Positions 34,818-41,870 of a stretch of 64,000 nucleotides of DNA are shown piece after piece (the first letter of the stretch is position 1; each line of letters opens with the position of its first letter). The DNA lies in contig JADJQT010000001.1 in the NCBI GenBank assembly GCA_016712595.1, forward strand, positions 1,361,501 through 1,425,500, read 5' to 3'. Origin of the DNA: Rhodospirillales bacterium (GTDB lineage Bacteria > Pseudomonadota > Alphaproteobacteria > Rhodospirillales > Defluviicoccaceae). The notes under the pieces were generated by a model that ran no database searches, had not been told where the DNA came from, and saw only the letters and a list, made by a program, of their open reading frames with translations. A program made the translations under genes and the position numbers.

Positions 34818-35392
34818 AACTGTTCCGGGTTTGTCGGAGGCGGGTTTCTTTGAGTCCTACGCCGCCACGACGCGGGACTCCATCTCGGCGTAATAGCTCG
34901 CCTCAGCCGGCGGGATATTGCCGATCGGCTCGAGGAGCCGCCGATTGTTGAACCAGTCGACCCATTCGAGCGTGGCATACTGACCGTTTCGAACGACCGC
35001 CACGGTCCGCGCCGGTGGATCACCTCTGCCTTGTAGAGGCCGTCGATCGTTTCGGCGGGGGCGTTGTCGCAGGAGTCCCCGACGCTTCCGACCGAGGGAA
35101 CCACGCCGGCGTCGGCGAGACGTTCGGTGTAGCGGATGGACAGGTATTGCCCGCCTCTGTCGCTGTGGTGACCCCGGACAACTCCTTGAAGGCCCATCTG
35201 CTTCATCAGTCGAGCCACCGTACAACGAGCGACGCGTTCACCTTCCCGGTTCATCTGTCGCCAGACCTTCCGAACGCCGTAGACGCGGAAGTTCTCGTCG
35301 AATATCCGGCGGATCGATCGACGCAGCACCCCGTCGCGACGCGCCCGGAGGGACGCCTGCGAGGGATCGAGCCGGCGAGCGGCGTGAGCATG
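34818..35392 (-). pseudogene. Degenerate IS3-family OrfB
   Basis: Reading on the minus strand, FRVYGVRKVWRQMNREGERV then ARCTVARLMKQMGLQGVVRG is the HTH_21 part of an IS3 OrfB. It jumps directly to HHSDRGGQYLSIRYTERLAD and NAPAETIDGLYKAEVIHRRG, so ~80 residues with the first catalytic Asp are deleted. A frameshift then moves the ending (TLEWVDWFNNRRLLEPIGNI) to another frame. An IS3-like terminus, gaactgttccgggtttgtcg, lies at about 34818-34837. It is inactive. Confidence 0.85.
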
Positions 35393-35575
35393 GTACGTCG
35401 ACGGGCCGTAGCGCTCCGGTATATCCGCCCAGGGCGAGCCGGTCCGCAGCGGCCAGTAGATGCCGTTCAGGACCTTTCGGTCATCGGCCCGCGGCACGCC
35501 GCGCGGCTTGTTCGGCAGCCGAGGCCCGATGATCGACCATTCGAAATCCGTTATCTCAAAGCGCAGTGGGGACAT
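35393..35575 (-). pseudogene. N-terminal fragment of an IS5-family transposase
   Basis: MSPLRFEITDFEWSIIGPRL, PNKPRGVPRADDRKVLNGIY and SPWADIPERYGPSTY form the DUF4096 N-terminus of IS5-family transposases. The homology stops there and the same frame runs into the IS3 OrfB remnant. The two insertion sequences are therefore fused by a deletion, and the chimeric frame extends to 34580. Confidence 0.85.
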
Positions 35576-36036
35576 GATCGCTCCTTCGAGGAGCTCGAAT
35601 CAGATTCTTCCCGCCTTGGGAATCCCGTTTATGAGTTCGTGACCCAGAGTTGGTCTGGTAGACGCATCACGGGAATTCCTGAATCGCAGGGATCAGGTGC
35701 ACGGGCCGCGACCAGGAAATGAAGTCCAACGCGAGCTACCGCAATCAATTTTTCGAAGTATATAAAAATATTAGATATACGACTGCTTCGTCTGTAAACA
35801 GCCGTACATCGCGCCCTGTCAGCACTGTGGTATCCAGGGAGCATGAAATCCAGGAAGTTCCCTCGCGGTAGCGCCTACGTTGTCGTTGCAACACACGCGA
35901 ATGTCGGCGTCAGAACTGCGGAGAGAGCAGCTTTATCTCGGGAATGCCGATTTCAACCCAAGTCATGCTATGGCTACGATGGATTGCCAAGTACACGGAT
36001 CCTGCCCGCAATAACTGTTGTCAACAGGCCATGGAG
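35576..36036. other. Interval between IS debris and the histidine kinase gene
   Basis: About 460 bases without a supported gene. The stretch 35740-35790 is strongly A+T-rich (runs such as tatataaaaatatta), unlike the flanks. A short frame at 35843-36094 overlaps the kinase 3' end and has no family features. Confidence 0.4.
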
Positions 36037-37413
36037 TCAAGATAGCGCTGGCAGGTGCAGCGAAGCACGCAACCCGCCTGCCTCGGAGGATTGAACGAGG
36101 ACGAGCTTTCCGCCATAGAACGTGACCAAGTCGCGGACGACGCCGAGACCGAGACCGGTGCCCGGCACGCTTTCGTCCAGGCGCGTGCCGGGCGAAAGCG
36201 CGCGTTCGAAGTCTTCCGATGAGAGGCCAACGCCATCATCCTCGACGCTGACGATCAGCTGCTTGCTTTCGCGTGCAGCCACCACGGTAACCGCTCCTTT
36301 CGCCCATTTGCAGGCGTTGTCGAGCAGGTTGCCCAACATTTCCTCCAGGTCCTGCCGATCTCCGGCGAACGTGAGCCCTGCCGGGACTTCGGCGCTGATC
36401 GTGAGATCGCGGCTGGCGTGGACTTTCTGCATGACCCTCACCAGCGCCGAGACACACTCGGCGACGTCCGTCCCCGCACCCGGCAATCCACGCGAGGCCG
36501 CTGCACGGGCGCGCGCCATGTGGTGATCAATGTGCCGACGCATCGTCGCCACCTGCGAAAGCATGAGCCGGGCCACCTCAGCGTCTTCGCGTTGTGCGTC
36601 AGGTCCGGCCAGGCGCTCCGCTTCGTTGGCAAGCACCGCAAGGTTGGTCTTGAGGCCATGGGCGAGGTTGCCGGCCTGCAGACGTGCCCGCTCGACGACT
36701 TCGTCGGCGTGATCGAGCAGCGCGTTGAGATCGTCGATCAGCGGTTGCACTTCACTCGGCATCGGTCGCTGGAACCGCCGCTTGCGTCCGCTGCGGATTT
36801 CGGCCAGTTCGTCGCGCAGCCAACCGAGTGGCCGCAATCCGAGCGCCACCTGGACAATGGCAGCGACCGCCAGCGCAACTGCGAGGACCGCGAGGGAAAG
36901 CGCCAGAATACGATTGAACGCCCGAAGGGCCGCATCCACCTCACCCAGGTCCTCGGCGACCACGACCTGCAGCGACTCCGGTCCCTCCGGCAGCAGCAGC
37001 GAGCGTTCGAGGACATAGAGCGGTTGCTGCTCCGAACCCACGATCCGCCACTGGTGCACGCGTCCGTCGTCGGCTGAAGCGTCAACTGGCAGAGCAAGCG
37101 TCTGATCCCACAGAGATCGCGAACGCAGGACAACCCGGCTGTTTGCCGACACCTGCCAATAGAGACCTGACAGCGGACGGCTGAAGCGGGGATCGGGTAG
37201 GGGGCGAGACAGCTCGGGCTTGCCCTCGGCATCGATGCGCAGGCTCGACGCCAACTGATCGAGGTGATGTCCGAGTTCGACCGCGAACCGGTCCTGGACG
37301 TGGCGGGCGAAAAGCTCGGCGAGGACCAGGCCCGCCATCACCAGGGCGAGCAGGATCCAGACGGCAGCACCCAGCAGCAGGCGCAGACGCAGCGAGCCGA
37401 CTGGAGGTGTCAC
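36037..37413 (-). CDS. Sensor histidine kinase (PhoQ/QseC-like)
   Basis: A 458-residue inner-membrane kinase. The first helix is RLLLGAAVWILLALVMAGLV, a periplasmic sensor runs ~40-165, the second helix is ILALSLAVLAVALAVAAIVQ and a HAMP region follows. The phospho-acceptor is in LQAGNLAHGLKTNLAVLANE (AHGLK). The ATPase domain has NLLDNACKWA, VEDDGVGLS and GTGLGLGVVRDL. It overlaps the regulator gene by GTGA. It forms one minus-strand operon with the response regulator and a PepSY protein, divergent from the cytochrome fusion at 38717. Confidence 0.92.
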   Translation of the reverse strand: MTPPVGSLRLRLLLGAAVWILLALVMAGLVLAELFARHVQDRFAVELGHHLDQLASSLRIDAEGKPELSRPLPDPRFSRPLSGLYWQVSANSRVVLRSRSLWDQTLALPVDASADDGRVHQWRIVGSEQQPLYVLERSLLLPEGPESLQVVVAEDLGEVDAALRAFNRILALSLAVLAVALAVAAIVQVALGLRPLGWLRDELAEIRSGRKRRFQRPMPSEVQPLIDDLNALLDHADEVVERARLQAGNLAHGLKTNLAVLANEAERLAGPDAQREDAEVARLMLSQVATMRRHIDHHMARARAAASRGLPGAGTDVAECVSALVRVMQKVHASRDLTISAEVPAGLTFAGDRQDLEEMLGNLLDNACKWAKGAVTVVAARESKQLIVSVEDDGVGLSSEDFERALSPGTRLDESVPGTGLGLGVVRDLVTFYGGKLVLVQSSEAGGLRASLHLPALS

Positions 37414-38093
37414 GGGGCGTCGTCCGGCGGGATCTCCAACCGGTAGCCCAGGCCACGGACCGTCTTAATCAGATCCCCACCCAACTTCTTGCGCAGGCGG
37501 CCGATGAACACCTCGATGGTGTTGGAATCGCGGTCGAAGTCCTGGGCGTAGACGTGCTCGGTCAGCTCCGTCCGCGACACCACCTCGCCAGCGTGGTGCA
37601 TCAGGTAGGAAAGGACGCGGAATTCGTAGCCGGTCAGATCGAGCGGTCGGCCATCGGTGGTGACGGTGCCGGTCCGCGTGTCGAGGACTACCGGCCCTGC
37701 CCGCAACTCGGATGAGGCATGGCCGCGGGCACGGCGGATCAGCGCGCGCAGGCGGGCGAGCAGTTCCTCCATGTGGAAAGGCTTGGCAAGGTAGTCGTCG
37801 GCACCAGCGTCGATGCCCAGCACCTTGTCGTGCCAATGATCGCGAGCGGTCAGGATCAACACCGGGATGCTGAGGCCTTCCTCCCGCCAGCTCCGCAGAA
37901 CGGACAGCCCGTCTCGCCGCGGCAGACCCAGGTCGAGGACGATCGCATCGTAGGGCTCGCTCGATCCAAGAAAGGCGGCTTCCGCGCCGTCGATTGCTGC
38001 ATCGACCGCATAGCCCTCGGTGCCCAATCGCTCGCGGAGTTGGCGCAGGAGGATTGGATCGTCTTCGACCACCAGGAGGCGCATCCCGTTCAC
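37410..38093 (-). CDS. PhoP/OmpR-family response regulator
   Basis: A 227-residue protein. The receiver has VVEDD, the phospho-Asp in IVLDLGLPRRDG, Thr in LILTARD and Lys in LAKPFHMEE. The winged helix ends GRLRKKLGG and KTVRGLGYRLEIP. The GTG start at 38093 overlaps the PepSY stop by 4 bases (GTGA); ATG 38084 would begin MRLLVVEDD. Its likely targets are its own operon and the divergent b561-cytochrome c gene, from the shared 38468-38577 intergenic region. Confidence 0.92.
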   Translation of the reverse strand: MNGMRLLVVEDDPILLRQLRERLGTEGYAVDAAIDGAEAAFLGSSEPYDAIVLDLGLPRRDGLSVLRSWREEGLSIPVLILTARDHWHDKVLGIDAGADDYLAKPFHMEELLARLRALIRRARGHASSELRAGPVVLDTRTGTVTTDGRPLDLTGYEFRVLSYLMHHAGEVVSRTELTEHVYAQDFDRDSNTIEVFIGRLRKKLGGDLIKTVRGLGYRLEIPPDDAP

Positions 38094-38467
38094 TCGTCGT
38101 TCGGGCGGCCATGCCGCCAGCGATGATGTTCGCGCCGACGACCCCGCTCGCCGATGAGTTCACCGGTCGCCGCGTCGTAATCGAGCTCCAGGATTCGTCC
38201 GTCCACGGTCAACAGCTTGAGCTCGTAGCGATGACGCGGCAGCCGGTTCCGATCGTCATGGTCGTCGTCGTCACACTCGTACTCCGCATCGAGGATGGTA
38301 CCGCCGAACTGCCCCGTTGCCCGCTCCACAATCGTCGCCAGCGGCAGGATCCGTCCGGCCGCCACATCTTCGCGCGCCCGGTCCTGATCGTCGGCCATCG
38401 CCGTCGAAAACGAAGGCAGGACGGTGACCAAGAACGCGGCCACGAGGTGAAGACACATGCTGCGCAT
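38090..38467 (-). CDS. Periplasmic PepSY-domain protein
   Basis: About 125 residues. The signal peptide is MRSMCLHLVAAFLVTVLPSF ending near STAMA. One PepSY domain follows: GRILPLATIVERATGQFGGT, then a strongly acidic insert ECDDDDHDDRN, and RYELKLLTVDGRILELDYDA. PepSY proteins of this size precede PhoPQ-like pairs in many Proteobacteria and may modulate the kinase. The acidic/His insert could bind a metal ion. It is the first gene of the minus-strand operon and is translationally coupled to the regulator. Confidence 0.88.
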   Translation of the reverse strand: MRSMCLHLVAAFLVTVLPSFSTAMADDQDRAREDVAAGRILPLATIVERATGQFGGTILDAEYECDDDDHDDRNRLPRHRYELKLLTVDGRILELDYDAATGELIGERGRRREHHRWRHGRPNDE

Positions 38468-38577
38468 GGGCGATTGTCGCTCTCCCAATCTGAACCGGAA
38501 ATGAACGGCCGCCTCAGCCGTGGTTCAGGTGTCCGGCGATAGACTGGTTGCTGCAAGAGATCGGAGGAGAGCAGTGG

Positions 38578-38727
38578 ATGCTGTGGAAGATGGGGCGCCA
38601 AACCCTCATCGCAGCCGCCGTTATCGGCGCCCTGGCGGCAGTCTGGCAGTTGTCGGCAGGGCCGGGAATGTTCATGTCGCCGGACAACCAGCCCCGGAGC
38701 GAAAGGGTATATCACGATGACGACTGA
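38578..38727 (+). CDS. Small single-helix membrane or exported protein
   Basis: A 49-codon frame that starts MLWKMGRQTLIAAAVIGALA and ends QPRSERVYHDDD. It has one hydrophobic helix and a polar tail. A strong ribosome site (ggaggaga, 38563-38570) lies 7 bases upstream. It overlaps the cytochrome fusion gene by 11 bases, so it may couple translation to it. No family is recognised. It could be a small subunit, or a leader peptide. Confidence 0.55.
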   Translation: MLWKMGRQTLIAAAVIGALAAVWQLSAGPGMFMSPDNQPRSERVYHDDD

Positions 38728-39685
38728 TACGCGGAAAGCGTCCGTCCGTCGCAAACCCAGGGCGATCGAGTTCAGCCTGCTGTACGGTTGGCATGCACTG
38801 TTGTCGGGGGCCTTCATCGTCGCTTATCTGAGCAGCGACGAGGACACCTACGCCATGCACCAGTTCGCCGGCTACACCGTACTGGCGGCCCTCGCGCTCC
38901 GGGTAATCGCCGGGGTGCTTGTCGCCGAAGGAAGCCCACTGCGGCTGCCTCGTCCGACGCTGACGCCCATTCGGGAGTGGGTGAACGGGGCGTTGCGTGG
39001 AAGTCAGCCTCTGCCGCGTCGTCCGTTGCTGTCGCTGGCCGCGGTTGTGCTGCTCATGTTTGTCGGAGGCGCTGCCGGCAGCGGTGCCGTTGCCGACTTC
39101 GTCCCTCCCGTTGAGCACCTCCACGAAGCGATCGGCGAACTCGCGCCCTGGTTTGTGCTTGGGCACGTGGCGATGGTTGTGGCTCTCTATCGGCGGAAGA
39201 CGCGCCGTGCACCGGCTGGTTCGCCCCGCGCCCGCCCATCCGCCCTCCGGCGGCCGAAGACAGGTGCGGGAACTGCGGCCATGCTGGCGGCGGGGCTGCT
39301 CTGCCTCAGCGGAGTCGCCGTCGCTGGTGAGCCGGCCCGCGATGCGATCCTCGAGACGTACGCACGGCAGGCGAAGGCGGAAACGCCCGACTTCGATGCC
39401 TTTTCCGCAGCGCGCGGCGAGGCGCTCTATCGTGGTCCTCACGCCGGGGGAAATCCGCAGACGCCAGCTTGCGCGTCGTGCCATACGGCGGATCCGCGCA
39501 TGCCGGGTCGCAACGTCAAATCCGGTCGGCCGATCCAGCCGATGGCCGTCTCTGTCGAGCCCAGCCGGTTCACCGACGCCGCCGACGTCGAAAAGCGCTT
39601 CCGCCGCGACTGTCAGAACGTCCTCGGCCGAACCTGTACCGCACAGGAAAAAGGGGATTTCATCACCTTCCTCAGCGGACGCTGA
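38717..39685 (+). CDS. Cytochrome b561 fused to an SHP-like (DUF1924) cytochrome c
   Basis: A 322-residue fusion. Residues ~17-160 are a four-helix cytochrome b561 with candidate heme ligands H26 (YGWHALLSG), H48 (AMHQFAGY), H134/H136 (EHLHEA) and H150 (LGHVAMVV). Residues ~184-204 are hydrophobic and look like a retained cytochrome signal sequence, now a membrane helix. Residues ~205-322 form a DUF1924 domain with heme-c site CASCH (252-256), GRPIQPMAVSVEPSRFTD and RRDCQNVLGRTCTAQEKGDF, as in the sphaeroides heme protein SHP. SHP is normally separate, beside a b561 and a diheme cytochrome. Electrons could pass from quinol through b heme to the c heme. Confidence 0.88.
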   Translation: MTTDTRKASVRRKPRAIEFSLLYGWHALLSGAFIVAYLSSDEDTYAMHQFAGYTVLAALALRVIAGVLVAEGSPLRLPRPTLTPIREWVNGALRGSQPLPRRPLLSLAAVVLLMFVGGAAGSGAVADFVPPVEHLHEAIGELAPWFVLGHVAMVVALYRRKTRRAPAGSPRARPSALRRPKTGAGTAAMLAAGLLCLSGVAVAGEPARDAILETYARQAKAETPDFDAFSAARGEALYRGPHAGGNPQTPACASCHTADPRMPGRNVKSGRPIQPMAVSVEPSRFTDAADVEKRFRRDCQNVLGRTCTAQEKGDFITFLSGR

Positions 39686-39817
39686 CGAGGACGAGAAACC
39701 ACATTTACGCTGAAATTCACCGACGCCTTGCTCGCACCTGCTGAAGTCGTCGTCGAGGGGCTTTAGCGTGTTTCCTGCCAAGGAGAGTTTCCCGCGTCCC
39801 TCCCATCGATCAACGGA

Positions 39818-40330
39818 TTATCCGCTTCTCAATAGTTCGTCGCACTTGCGAATGTTGGTTTCGTGGACGGAAAGCATGTCGGCAAGGTCGGCATGCAGTG
39901 TTTCATCGGCAATCCGCGGCAAAGCTTCCTGCAGCTTGCGGACGACCCATCCCTGGCCGCGATTCAGCAAGCGCAATCGATTGTCCAGTCCTTCCAAAAC
40001 GAGAACCTTTTCGCGAAAGGCCCCCGTTCGCTGACTGGGGACTGCTTCCAACTGCTTAATATGCTGCGTAATCATGGCGCAGAAGTGAGCTTCGTCCATT
40101 GCCAACGACCTCAGAGCGTCCTCCGCTGGTTCACCGACACCCTCCGCACTCAGCGTCCGCGCAACCTTGGCGCCAGCGCGTTCCGCCTCCAGAAGCTCGT
40201 CGAGCAGCGCGAGGACCTGGGCGCGCTCCAGATAACCCTGGTAGGCTGGATCGGCGCTCTGCAGGAAACACGGCGGAGACGACGACGTAAGCGCGTCGTC
40301 TCGCTCCCCGATCCGTTTCTTGTTGTCCAT
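39818..40330 (-). CDS. DUF6306 (ferritin-like helical) protein
   Basis: About 170 residues, starting MDNKKRIGERDDALTSSSPP. It is all-helical, with VLALLDELLEAERAGAKVAR, AMDEAHFCAMITQHIKQLEA and DLADMLSVHETNIRKCDELL. The Glu/His pairs (EAERAG, DEAHF, HETNIRKCD) recall ferritin-like folds. I recognise it as DUF6306, often found next to NnrS or NO-response genes. The start at 40330 has ggagaga upstream. It lies 16 bases after nnrS in the same direction and is likely part of that operon. Confidence 0.75.
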   Translation of the reverse strand: MDNKKRIGERDDALTSSSPPCFLQSADPAYQGYLERAQVLALLDELLEAERAGAKVARTLSAEGVGEPAEDALRSLAMDEAHFCAMITQHIKQLEAVPSQRTGAFREKVLVLEGLDNRLRLLNRGQGWVVRKLQEALPRIADETLHADLADMLSVHETNIRKCDELLRSG

Positions 40331-40346
40331 GTCGATCTCTCCATTC

Positions 40347-41555
40347 TCACAAAACCTGCCGCACGCGCGGCCGAACCAGCATCGGTCCATAAAGGCCGAT
40401 GAACAGACCGAACGCCGCCACCCAGGCGAGCGCGGACGTCATGAGCAGGGGCGTGAAAAGCTGAGGCTCTAGCGATGCCCAGACCCGGCTGATCCCCGCG
40501 ACCAGGACGAGCAGGTAGATGACGGTCGTGCTGGGTCCGGCATGCAGATCATGGCCGGTGTGACCGAGCGTCGCCCGGGTCATCACCGCCAGAATCATCG
40601 ATGCGATGGCACCGCCGGTCAGCGCGTGCACACCCGCGGACGGCGGGACGGCACCTCCGAACGCGGTTATCGCGAGCAGCACAAGGCCCACCGGAACCCA
40701 TAGAAAGGCGACGTGGAGGATCCACAGCAACGGTTCCGGGGTTGTCCGCTCGCCCGCCCACCGCGCCAGACGCACGAGGTTGCATGCCGCGGCGGCGGCG
40801 GTGGCCACGCCGGTGAAAGAGGACTGAGGCTCGTAGGTCCAGCAGGCCATGGCAGCCAACGTCACCGCCAACGCGATCTTATCAAAGCCATTGAAGCTCG
40901 CCGGCAGGCGGCCCTGTCCCCGCTTTGCCAACCAGTTGCGAGTGAAGCTCGGGATGATGCGCCCACCGATCAGGCAAATCAGCAGGATCAGGACAGCGAT
41001 CGCGAGGCGTGCCGCCGCGGCGGTTTCGCCCGAGTTCAGAGCCCCAATGTGGAACGCGATGTCGGCGCCGCAGAGACCAGCGAGCGCACCCGCGATGGGA
41101 AGGTTTCGCCAATTGCGGCCAACGATGATTTCGCGGCCAACGGCGGCCAGCAGCACGGCAAGAAAGGCGATATCGATAATGGCTGCCGTCCAGCCGCCGA
41201 TGATGCCAGAGGTGGCGACGGCCGCTCGTCCCGCCAGCCACAGCACGATGAGAAACAGCAACGGCCGTCCCTGCAAAGGCAGCCGCCCCGTCCAGTTCGG
41301 CACCGCGGTCAGGACAAAGCCGGCGACGGCCGCCGTGGCGAACCCGAACAGCATCTCGTGGCTGTGCCAGCTTAGCGGATCGAACGCCGTTGGCAGGGAG
41401 ATCCGGCCAAGGAAAACCGCCATCCAGAGTATCAACGCCATCGCTGCCCAACCACCGGCGAGAAGAAAGAACGGGCGAAAGCCGTAGCTGAGCAACGCCG
41501 GTCCTGCGGTGGTCCGCAGTCTCGGAACCGGCCCCGCAGTCGAGGCTGTGGTCAT
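40347..41555 (-). CDS. nnrS: NnrS family heme-copper membrane protein
   Basis: A 402-residue protein with about twelve membrane helices. Conserved family elements are SYGFRPFFLLAGGWAAMALI, WHSHEMLFGFATAAVAGFVL, VPNWTGRLPLQGRPL, GGRIIPSFTRNWLAKRG and MTRATLGHTGHDLHAG. The histidines in WHSHE and GHTGHD are likely heme or copper ligands. NnrS protects cells from NO stress and is classically controlled by NsrR or Nnr. It is divergent from the NO reductase, and two dyads of NsrR type lie in between. Confidence 0.95.
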   Translation of the reverse strand: MTTASTAGPVPRLRTTAGPALLSYGFRPFFLLAGGWAAMALILWMAVFLGRISLPTAFDPLSWHSHEMLFGFATAAVAGFVLTAVPNWTGRLPLQGRPLLFLIVLWLAGRAAVATSGIIGGWTAAIIDIAFLAVLLAAVGREIIVGRNWRNLPIAGALAGLCGADIAFHIGALNSGETAAAARLAIAVLILLICLIGGRIIPSFTRNWLAKRGQGRLPASFNGFDKIALAVTLAAMACWTYEPQSSFTGVATAAAAACNLVRLARWAGERTTPEPLLWILHVAFLWVPVGLVLLAITAFGGAVPPSAGVHALTGGAIASMILAVMTRATLGHTGHDLHAGPSTTVIYLLVLVAGISRVWASLEPQLFTPLLMTSALAWVAAFGLFIGLYGPMLVRPRVRQVL

Positions 41556-41685
41556 GACTTGGCTTCCCTTCCGATCATCATCAGCAATCCTCCAATCACC
41601 GCGATCCGCAGGTTACCCGCGCAGCAATAGACACTGCGGGACTCACCTAGCTGCGCACATCGGATCGACTTGAACATGTGTGCCG

Positions 41686-41702
41686 GATGCATCTTGTGCA
41701 TC
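41686..41702. promoter_or_regulatory. NsrR-like dyad 1 in the nnrS-norZ promoter
   Basis: GATGCA, 5-base spacer (tcttg), TGCATC. It has the same half-site core (GATG-CATC) and the same spacer length as the strong site 9 bases downstream, so it could be a second, weaker operator. The arms are only 6 bp. Confidence 0.5.
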
Positions 41703-41711
41703 GGCGCTTAA

Positions 41712-41732
41712 AGATGTATCAAACATACATCT
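41712..41732. promoter_or_regulatory. NsrR operator in the nnrS-norZ promoter
   Basis: AGATGTAT, spacer caaac, ATACATCT: a perfect 8-bp dyad preceded by an A, matching the known NsrR consensus AAGATGYA...TRCATCTT. It lies 157 bp upstream of nnrS and 139 bp upstream of the norZ start. A near copy occurs in the nsrR-ahpD promoter. Confidence 0.85.
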
Positions 41733-41870
41733 AATTGGCAAGGCGCCCCGGACATGTGGGCGGGGACGGCTTTCCACCGAAGCCGGTCGAGGCGTGAGCG
41801 ACGGTCGCAAATGGAGATCGGATGCTCCCTGACCGGCCGCCCGCTGGTTGGCAAGAGAGGAGGGTCTGAA

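Noticed and set aside
35015..35722. 235-codon plus-strand frame over the IS3/IS5 remnants
   Set aside because: It is the antisense shadow of transposase pieces that are recognisable on the minus strand.
35843..36094. 83-codon frame upstream of the histidine kinase stop
   Set aside because: It overlaps the kinase gene, has no ribosome site and no family resemblance.
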